From Sphingopyxis sp. HIX (GTDB lineage Bacteria > Pseudomonadota > Alphaproteobacteria > Sphingomonadales > Sphingomonadaceae), in NCBI RefSeq assembly GCF_001468285.1, contig NZ_LNSB01000043.1, positions 1 to 46,964 on the forward strand: a stretch of DNA of 46,964 nt. The letters are read 5' to 3'. The notes under the pieces are model-generated. The model made no database searches. It saw nothing but the letters and a program-made list of their open reading frames with translations, and was not told the DNA's origin. Shown in pieces: positions 9,724-15,971 of this stretch; the first letter of the stretch is position 1, and every line of letters starts with the position of its first letter. Position numbers and translations under genes: made by a program.

Positions 9724-11637
9724 ATGTTTCGCAAGAAAAGCCCGCCGATCACCGAAGCCTGGAGGGGCATGACCTTCACGCGCCGTGCGATGCTGGTCGG
9801 CGGCGGACAGATGGTCATCGGCGGCGCGCTCGCCGCGCGCATGGCCTATATATCGATTATCGACAACGATCACTATGTCCTTGAATCGGAAAGCAATCGT
9901 GTCAATCTGACGCTGGTCCCGCCGCGCCGCGGCTGGATCGTCGACCGGCGCGGCAAGGCGCTCGCGAACAACCGCGTCAGCCTGCGCATCGACCTGATCC
10001 CCGACCGGCTGCACGACAAGGAGCTGGTGCTGGGGCAGCTGCGGACGTTGCTGCGGCTCGATGGCGACGCGATGGAGCGGATCAACCGCGACCTGAAAGC
10101 CGCGTCGGGTTTCCAGCCCGTCGCGGTGGCCGAGGACCTGTCCGAAGCCGATTATGCCTCGATCCTCGTCCGTCTGCCCGACCTGCCCGGCGTCGCGCCG
10201 CAGCGCGGCTTCGCGCGCAACTATCCGACCGGCGCCGCGGTCGGCCATCTGATCGGCTATGTCGGCGCGCCGACCGCCGAGGAATATCAGGCGGCGAACA
10301 AGGATCCGCTCTACATCACCCCCGGCTTTCGCGTCGGCAAGGACGGGCTGGAGAAATATTTCCAGCCGATGCTGCGCGGCGAGCCCGGCGCCAAGCGCGT
10401 CGAGGTCACCGCACGCGGCAAGGTGGTGCGCGAGCTCGACACGACCGAGGACAAGCAGGGCAAGACCGTCCACCTGACGATCGACGCCGACCTGCAGGAA
10501 TATATCGCGCGGCGCATGGGGCGCGAATCGGGCGCCGCGGTGGTCATCGACTGCGACAATGGCGACATCCTCTCCTTCGTCTCGATGCCCAGCTTCGACC
10601 CGAACAGCTTTTCGGACGGGATCAGCAGCAACGAATATGCCTGGCTGCGCGCCGACGACCACCAGCCGCTGATCAACAAGGCAACGCGCGGGCTCTATCC
10701 GCCGGGATCGACGCTGAAGCCGATGGCCGCGATCGCCGCGGTCGAGCATGGCGTCGACCCCAGCGAGCGCCACACCTGCATCGGCGGTTACCGCCTCGGC
10801 AGCCGCTTCTTCCGCTGCCTCGGCACGCACGGCAGCGTCGATATGCCGACGGCGATCATGAAGAGCTGCAACAGCTATTTCTACTGGCTCGCGCACCGCC
10901 TGGGCTATGACGCCTTCGCCCCCACCGCGAAGATGCTGGGGCTCGGCGAGGAATTCCAGCTCGCGGGCAGCAATCAGCGGTACGGCACCATCCCCGACAG
11001 CGCGTGGAAGATGCGCAAATACGACCAGGCCTGGTCGGCGTCGGATTCGCTGAACGCGATCATCGGCCAGGGCTATGTCAGCGTGAACCCCCTCCAGCTT
11101 GCGGTGATGGCGGCGCGCATCGCGTCGGGGCGCAAGCTCTATCCGCGGCTCGTCAACCGCCAGTTCCGCAACGATCCCCTGCCCTATTCGGCCGATGCCT
11201 TCGCGGTCGCGCGCCACGGCATGGACCTGGTCGTCAACGGCCCGGGCGGCACCGCGGGGCGCAGCCGACTGCCGCTCGACGGCATCGCGATGGCGGGCAA
11301 GACCGGCACCGCGCAGGTGCGCGGGCTCAACACCGGCAACGGCAAGAGCGGGTCGTGGCGGTTTCGCGACCACGGCCTGTTCGTCTGCTTTGCGCCGGTC
11401 GACAAACCCAAATATGCCGCGGGCATCGTGATCGAGCACGGTATGGGCGGCAGCCGCGCCGCAGCACCGGTGGCGAAGGATTTCATGACCTTCCTCTACG
11501 ACCGCGAAAAGGCGATGGAGGCGCTCGAGACCTTCGAGGCCGGCTGGGGCGGGACGATCAAGGAACGCATGGACCGCGACTATGCGGCGTGGAAGAGCGG
11601 CGCGTCGAGCGACCCCGATCCGGAGATCCCGCAATGA
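9724..11637 (+). CDS. mrdA: Penicillin-binding protein 2 (elongasome transpeptidase)
   Basis: 637-residue class B PBP, the D,D-transpeptidase that cross-links lateral-wall peptidoglycan with RodA. It has a short cytoplasmic N-terminus, a membrane anchor near residues 24-44, and a pedestal/dimerisation domain with PRRGWIVDRRGKALANN. The catalytic domain shows SxxK as S-T-L-K in PPGSTLKPM, SxN in MKSCNSYFYW, and KTG in AGKTGTAQVRG. An NxYGxxPxG-like region and a long C-terminus are also present. It starts 10 bp after mreD. Its stop overlaps the rodA start as ATGA. Confidence 0.96.
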   Translation: MFRKKSPPITEAWRGMTFTRRAMLVGGGQMVIGGALAARMAYISIIDNDHYVLESESNRVNLTLVPPRRGWIVDRRGKALANNRVSLRIDLIPDRLHDKELVLGQLRTLLRLDGDAMERINRDLKAASGFQPVAVAEDLSEADYASILVRLPDLPGVAPQRGFARNYPTGAAVGHLIGYVGAPTAEEYQAANKDPLYITPGFRVGKDGLEKYFQPMLRGEPGAKRVEVTARGKVVRELDTTEDKQGKTVHLTIDADLQEYIARRMGRESGAAVVIDCDNGDILSFVSMPSFDPNSFSDGISSNEYAWLRADDHQPLINKATRGLYPPGSTLKPMAAIAAVEHGVDPSERHTCIGGYRLGSRFFRCLGTHGSVDMPTAIMKSCNSYFYWLAHRLGYDAFAPTAKMLGLGEEFQLAGSNQRYGTIPDSAWKMRKYDQAWSASDSLNAIIGQGYVSVNPLQLAVMAARIASGRKLYPRLVNRQFRNDPLPYSADAFAVARHGMDLVVNGPGGTAGRSRLPLDGIAMAGKTGTAQVRGLNTGNGKSGSWRFRDHGLFVCFAPVDKPKYAAGIVIEHGMGGSRAAAPVAKDFMTFLYDREKAMEALETFEAGWGGTIKERMDRDYAAWKSGASSDPDPEIPQ

Positions 11638-12740
11638 TCCCGGTCCCAGCCGCCGTCCAGCGTGTCCCGTGGAAGCTGATCGCGATCCTGTCGGGCATCA
11701 CCGGCTTCGGGCTGCTCGTCCTCTATTCGGCGGCGGGGGGCAATTGGTCGCCCTGGGCGCTGCAGCAGGGCGTACGCTTCCTCGTCTTCCTGACCGTTGC
11801 GCTCGTGATCGGGCGCTTCAACATCAAGATTTTCGAGGATTTCGCCTATCTGGGCTATATCGGTATCCTGATCCTGCTGATCGCGGTGGAACTGCTCGGC
11901 TTCGTCGGCGGGGGCAGCCAGCGCTGGCTCAACCTGGGGTTCATGAACCTCCAGCCCTCCGAGCTGATGAAGGTCGCGATCGTGCTCGCGCTCGCGCGTT
12001 TCTATACCCAGCTGCCGCCGGGCAGCACGCGGACCTGGACCGCGCTGTGGCCGGCGCTGGTGATGATCGGCTTTCCCGCGGCACTCGTGATGCTCCAGCC
12101 CGACCTCGGCACCGCGCTCGCGATCTGCATCGGCGGGGTGATCGTGATGTTCTGCGCCGGCCTGCCCTTCTGGTGGTTCGGCAGCACCGCCGCGGCGGGC
12201 GTCGCCGCGCTGCCGATCCTCTTCTCCTTCCTCCACGATTATCAGCAGAAGCGCGTGCTGATCTTCCTCGACCCCGAAAGCGACCCGCTCGGCGCCGGCT
12301 ATCATATCAGCCAGTCGAAGATCGCGATCGGATCGGGCGGCATCGGCGGCAAGGGTTTCCTCAACGGATCGCAGAGCCACCTCGATTATCTGCCCGAGGG
12401 ACATACCGACTTCATCTTCGCGACGATGGCCGAGGAATGGGGGCTGATCGGCGGGCTCGTGCTGCTCGGGCTCTTTTTCCTGCTGCTGCGCTGGTCGACG
12501 CGGGTGGCGCTGGGTGCGCGCACGCGCTTCGGCCAGCTCGCCGCCGCGGGGCTCACCATGACGATCTTCTTCTACATCGCGATCAACCTGATGATGGTGA
12601 TGGGGCTCGCGCCCGTGGTCGGCATTCCGCTGCCGCTCTTCTCCTATGGCGGCTCGTCGATGCTGACGATCATGACCTGCGTCGGCATCGTGCTGGCGAT
12701 CGAGAATGACACGAAAAAGGCCGGCGGGCGGTTCCGCTGA
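11634..12740 (+). CDS. rodA: Peptidoglycan glycosyltransferase RodA (SEDS)
   Basis: 368 residues from the ATG at 11634, which overlaps the mrdA stop by four bases. The frame is open further upstream, but that part lies inside mrdA. It is a polytopic SEDS-family polymerase with about ten membrane helices. Family signatures are FVGGGSQRWLNLGFMNLQPSELMK, here split as GGGSQRWLNLG and LQPSELMK, the catalytic-loop region with YQQKRVLIFLDPESDPLG, GYHISQSKIAIGSGG, the GKGFLNGSQS to PEGHTDFIF stretch, and the final GIPLPLFSYGGSSML. It works as a glycosyltransferase with PBP2. A 122-bp gap separates it from tRNA-Lys. Confidence 0.96.
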   Translation: MIPVPAAVQRVPWKLIAILSGITGFGLLVLYSAAGGNWSPWALQQGVRFLVFLTVALVIGRFNIKIFEDFAYLGYIGILILLIAVELLGFVGGGSQRWLNLGFMNLQPSELMKVAIVLALARFYTQLPPGSTRTWTALWPALVMIGFPAALVMLQPDLGTALAICIGGVIVMFCAGLPFWWFGSTAAAGVAALPILFSFLHDYQQKRVLIFLDPESDPLGAGYHISQSKIAIGSGGIGGKGFLNGSQSHLDYLPEGHTDFIFATMAEEWGLIGGLVLLGLFFLLLRWSTRVALGARTRFGQLAAAGLTMTIFFYIAINLMMVMGLAPVVGIPLPLFSYGGSSMLTIMTCVGIVLAIENDTKKAGGRFR

Positions 12741-12862
12741 AAAAATAATCGGTGAAATAGCGCCCGGGCCATTGCCATCCCCGCACGGCCATGATAGCGG
12801 GCCGCTCGCTTCGCAGCAAAGGGGACTTCCCCGGCACTTCGAAGCGCGCCGGAAACGGCAGT

Positions 12863-12938
<76 letters not shown>

Positions 12939-13276
12939 AATTTCCCAATAATATCAGAATAATAGACACTATCCCCGGGCACCCTGGCGCAATTTGACAC
13001 CCAGGTGCTGCTATGGGTGCCATATGGGTGTCATCGCGACGCCGATCATTAGCGGACCTTGGTGGTCGCCGACAGACAAGAGAATCCATCTGGCTCCAGA
13101 TTCGGCGTTGCCAATAATCGCTCTCTGAGAGCCTTGTTCTCACCCGTTGCCTCGCCGCGCCTTTCGGCCTGCCCAAGCTAGTGGCTCGAGTGGCGCCTTG
13201 GATCTCAAACAGACGCTATCCGTCAGCGAGACGGTCAGACAACATAAGAGCAATGGCCTGTAGAGGGCCGTCGTCT
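12939..13276. other. Gene-free left edge of the accessory element
   Basis: 338 bp between tRNA-Lys and the insertion sequence. No credible gene is present on either strand. It contains the four-site array listed at 12978-13034 and otherwise nothing recognisable. An integrase gene often sits at such a tRNA junction, but none is seen. Confidence 0.6.
12978..13034. repeat. Array of four 8-bp sites, possible integrase arm sites
   Basis: Four copies of [AT]GGGTG[CT]C lie 40-100 bp past the tRNA: two on the minus strand (12978-12985 as GGCACCCT, 12996-13003 as GACACCCA) and two on the plus strand (13014-13021 TGGGTGCC, 13025-13032 TGGGTGTC). The last two sit inside an 11-bp tandem repeat, ATGGGTG[CT]CAT. 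Short oriented repeats beside a tRNA end are the usual layout of tyrosine-recombinase arm sites or excisionase sites. The function is inferred. Confidence 0.45.
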
Positions 13277-13291
13277 GTGGATGGCTCCCGC

Positions 13292-13534
13292 GTTGCAAGT
13301 GTAAAGTGATGATCTGGCCGTTGGTCGGTTGCAGTCGTCTGTCCGGCCTGTTGATGCAGTCGGTGTAGACTGCTGGCCCTGATGGGGTCCGTGAACAAGG
13401 TCCGATCGGCTTTGCAGGCTATTACGCCTATGACAGTCTTTGGGTTGTCCTTGTTCCCGGTTCGACCGGTTTTGCCATCACATCCTTCGCTCTCACAACC
13501 TCGTGAAGCTGATCTCCTCAGCTAAGTTCTCGGT
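13292..13534 (-). ncRNA. Candidate bridge RNA of the IS1111-type element
   Basis: Non-coding DNA between the transposase stop and the inverted repeat. In IS110-family elements a structured bridge RNA pairs with donor and target DNA; in the IS1111 subgroup it is encoded downstream of the transposase, which is this side. Foldable pairs seen are GAACAAGG (13393-13400) with CCTTGTTC (13449-13456) and GCAGTC (13356-13361) with GACTGC (13368-13373). RNA ends and guide loops cannot be set by eye. Confidence 0.4.
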
Positions 13535-14575
13535 CTATGCGGCCGCCAGCATTGGCGCATGCCCGCGTTCGAAGACGCCGCCGCGCGCCATGATCGCCCA
13601 TGCGATCCGCGCCATCTTGTTAGCGATGGCGACCGAGGCCACGCGCGCGGGCTTTCTGGCGAGCAGAGCGACAAAGCGCGGATCGACCGTGCCGGGTTTA
13701 TGTTTGGCGTATCGGACCAACGCGGTTGCGCCGACGACCAGGAGCTGCCGAAGATACCTGTCGCCCATCTTGGTAATGCGCCCCAAGCGTTCCTTACCGC
13801 CACTCGAGCTCTGCCGCGGGGTCAGCCCCAGCCAGGCGGCGAACTGGCGCCCTGACGAGAACTGGATTGGGTCGGTCACCGACGCGGCGAGCGCGGTCGC
13901 ACCGATCGGCCCGATACCAGGGATAGTTGCCAGACGTCGGGCTCGATCGTCGCTGCGCTGCCGAGCGGCGAGACGCAGGTCGAGCTTACGCAGTTGGGTG
14001 TGAAGCTGGAGCAGTTCCTCTGCCAGCATGGTGACGACATTGGTCGCCTCGGTCGGCAAATCGAGCCTCGACTCGCCGTCGACGATCTCGCGCGCCATCT
14101 GCAGTGCCTTTACGATACCAACCGGGATGGCGACGCCCAGCTCGGCGAGCACGCTGCGCATCATGTTGACCAGCTGCGTGCGCTGCTTGATCAACAGGCT
14201 GCGCACACGATGCAGCGACAAGGCCGCTTGCTGCTCGCGCGACTCGATCGGCACGAACCGCATCGTCTGGCGTGTGACCGCTTCGCAGATCGCTTCCGCG
14301 TCGGCGGCGTCGTTCTTGCCGCGCTTCACATAGGGCTTCACGTAAGCCGCCGGCATCAGCCGCACCTCATGACCCAGCTTGGTCAGTTCGCGCGCCCAGT
14401 GATGCGACGTCCCGCACGCCTCGGCGCCTACCAGGCACGGCGGCAGCTTCTCGAAGAACGGCAGCATCTGCGATCGCCGCAGCGCCTTGCGAATTACGAC
14501 CTCGCCGGTCGCACTGATGCCGTTAACCTGAAAAACGTTCTTGGCCAAATCCAGGCCGATCGTGCTAATCTCCAT
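13535..14575 (-). CDS. IS110-family transposase (DEDD recombinase)
   Basis: 346 residues from the ATG at 14575 (MEISTIGLDLAKNVFQV). The open frame extends 26 codons further, but that part runs into the inverted repeat. The N-terminal RuvC-like DEDD domain shows GLDLAKN (first Asp), GAEACGTSHHW (Glu) and KNDAADAEAI (two Asp). The C-terminal Tnp_20 domain has ATIPGIGPIGATALAAS and LTPRQSSSGGK with its conserved serine. This recombinase acts with a bridge RNA and moves DNA through a circular intermediate. The gene appears intact. It sits at the tRNA-proximal edge of the island and probably inserted there after the island arrived. Confidence 0.93.
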   Translation of the reverse strand: MEISTIGLDLAKNVFQVNGISATGEVVIRKALRRSQMLPFFEKLPPCLVGAEACGTSHHWARELTKLGHEVRLMPAAYVKPYVKRGKNDAADAEAICEAVTRQTMRFVPIESREQQAALSLHRVRSLLIKQRTQLVNMMRSVLAELGVAIPVGIVKALQMAREIVDGESRLDLPTEATNVVTMLAEELLQLHTQLRKLDLRLAARQRSDDRARRLATIPGIGPIGATALAASVTDPIQFSSGRQFAAWLGLTPRQSSSGGKERLGRITKMGDRYLRQLLVVGATALVRYAKHKPGTVDPRFVALLARKPARVASVAIANKMARIAWAIMARGGVFERGHAPMLAAA

Positions 14576-14653
14576 GGTGGGTGGCTCCTTTGCTCGGGTT
14601 GCATGACAGCAACCCATCTTGGCACCTAGATGCCGTGAGCGGGAGCCATCCAC

Positions 14654-14991
14654 CTCATCCGCTTCTAGGCGCTGATCGCGAAAAGCGGACGTTTCAATCT
14701 CACTCTTTGCGTAGGAGGGTGCCGGAGGCCATCAGCAATCGATCGGTGGCGCCAGTGGTTTTGGCATCGCCATCCCAAAACTTGCGGCAACGGGGCCGAT
14801 TGCGGACCAGCAGCTGGCAGGAATGATGAACGGTCTGCGGCCGTAAAGCGCCCAGAATTCATTCATCGTCGGATTTGGCGCCAAGCCTTCGGATTCAAAC
14901 CTTCAATCCGCCGAAAAGCGGCGGCAATCGTTCGTGATGGTGGAGCTTTGGTCTCATCCTGGGCTTCCTGCTCTTCGTAACAGGAGCGGCG
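14654..14991. other. Gene-poor gap between IS and mobilisation genes
   Basis: 338 bp with no supported gene. One hairpin is visible: CCGCCG (14908-14913), loop AAAAG, CGGCGG (14919-14924). In-frame sequence just before the next gene (14941 onward) reads as a hydrophobic helix without a standard start codon, hinting at a longer membrane-protein gene that has lost its 5' end. Confidence 0.5.
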
Positions 14992-15216
14992 TTGGTAAGC
15001 GTTACGCTCACGAAATATCCGATGCTACTTCGCTGGCTAGTTTTGTCAGCTTGTGCATTTCTCCTTGGTGAAATGATCTTGGACGGCAGCCCTCAAAGCC
15101 GCAGTTTCGATTTTTACGACGACATCGAGCCGCCAAGCGACTGCACCGATCAGCGGAGTGACACGGCCAAGGACGGGTTCTGGAAATGCTTGTTCAGATC
15201 GGATTACGGCGCCTAG
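14992..15216 (+). CDS. Small putative membrane protein, TTG start
   Basis: 74 residues, not recognised. The TTG at 14992 has AGGAG at 14982-14986, an ideal ribosome-binding site. The protein has one hydrophobic helix (MLLRWLVLSACAFLLGEMIL, about residues 11-30) and a polar tail with two cysteines. Upstream in frame another hydrophobic run (GLILGFLLFVTGAALV) lacks a start codon and is closed by TGA at 14935, so the gene may be a 5' remnant of a two-helix protein. Its last 23 bp overlap the convergent excisionase gene, which lowers confidence. Confidence 0.4.
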   Translation: MVSVTLTKYPMLLRWLVLSACAFLLGEMILDGSPQSRSFDFYDDIEPPSDCTDQRSDTAKDGFWKCLFRSDYGA

Positions 15217-15406
15217 CCAGGAACGCGCGAAGGCTATCCGTGGGAACAAGAGTGGATCTGCCGATTTTGATTGTTTCAATCTCACCAGCGGCGATCATCT
15301 CATATAAGGTCGATTTGCCGATACCCAGCATTTGCGCAGCTAGAGGGATTCGGACCGCCAATGGCTCCACAGCTTGGGCAATTCCTTCGGAGTTCATTTT
15401 TCTCAC
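15194..15406 (-). CDS. AlpA/excisionase-type helix-turn-helix protein
   Basis: 70 residues from a GTG start, or 67 from ATG 15397. The core PLAAQMLGIGKSTLYEMIAAG is read as VPLAAQMLGI plus STLYEMIAAGEI, followed by KIGRSTLVPTDSLRAFL: the winged-helix MerR/AlpA fold used by phage and ICE excisionases. Such proteins bend DNA at attachment sites to promote excision or regulate integrase genes. AAGGA lies 9 nt before the GTG, and the gap to the upstream transglycosylase stop is only 4 bp. It is therefore the last gene of the mobilisation operon, coupling excision to transfer. No integrase is nearby. Confidence 0.82.
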   Translation of the reverse strand: MRKMNSEGIAQAVEPLAVRIPLAAQMLGIGKSTLYEMIAAGEIETIKIGRSTLVPTDSLRAFLARRRNPI

Positions 15407-15410
15407 TTCA

Positions 15411-15971
15411 TCAGTCCTTAGATCTCGTGTCGAATATCGGACTCGGTCCGGTCACGCCTGCCCGTCGAGAAAACAGGTTTGCACCGAAGCGGCGACGCAA
15501 GTGCTCGGAAACGGCGTTCGCATAGCGACGCTGCCGCCAAAGAGTTGGACTGTGGTATTTGCCGATCGCTTTCCAGTAGTCGCCGGTCGCGTGAAGGCCC
15601 GAAAGGAATATCCATCGTGCAGCATCGACATTAAAACAGGCATCGTTCGCGAGCCACCACCGAATTATCTCGGGCGAGCGACCTGTCATCGAAGCGATTT
15701 TGCCTACCCACCAACTATTGACCTGAAGCGGTCCAAGGTCGTGACTGCCGTCGCTGTTCTTGACCTCGGCCCCGATCCATCCGCCTTCCTGATCACGCAA
15801 GCCCCAAAGCGTCCTTTCAAGCCATTGACGGCCGCCGGCGGCGGCGCGAATGCATTGGGCAATCCTTGCTTCTCCAGCAGTGCTTTCCGCTCTGGCAAAC
15901 GTGGCACTAGCTGGCGACAAGGCAACCGCGGTGACTACGATCGATATCCAATAAAGGCGGTTAGCGGTCAT
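15411..15971 (-). CDS. VirB1/TrbN-like lytic transglycosylase
   Basis: 186 residues from the ATG at 15971, chosen because AAGGAGG lies 5 nt upstream; an ATG at 15992 has no such site. A signal peptide covers about residues 1-30 (YWISIVVTAVALSPASATFA). The SLT domain begins at about 40, with the catalytic glutamate in LRDQEGGW, then SHDLGPLQVNSWWV and AARWIFLSGLHATGDYWKA in the C-terminal half. Such enzymes open peptidoglycan locally for the assembly of conjugation machinery. Its start overlaps the end of the relaxase gene by 11 bp. It is the only gene in the window related to a secretion channel. Confidence 0.85.
   Translation of the reverse strand: MTANRLYWISIVVTAVALSPASATFARAESTAGEARIAQCIRAAAGGRQWLERTLWGLRDQEGGWIGAEVKNSDGSHDLGPLQVNSWWVGKIASMTGRSPEIIRWWLANDACFNVDAARWIFLSGLHATGDYWKAIGKYHSPTLWRQRRYANAVSEHLRRRFGANLFSRRAGVTGPSPIFDTRSKD

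Larger units (their letters stand above)
13277..14653 (-). mobile_element. IS110-family insertion sequence, IS1111 type
   Basis: A perfect 15-bp inverted repeat, GTGGATGGCTCCCGC at 13277-13291 and GCGGGAGCCATCCAC at 14639-14653, brackets a DEDD transposase gene and a 243-bp non-coding tail. Inverted repeats are a mark of the IS1111 subgroup, where they are subterminal, so the true ends probably lie a few bases outside. No target duplication is expected. The span of 1377 bp is normal for the group. Confidence 0.85.

Noticed and set aside
9637..11634. 665-codon open frame on the minus strand opposite mrdA
   Set aside because: Antisense to a textbook PBP2 with all three active-site motifs. Composition is typical of shadow frames in high-GC DNA.
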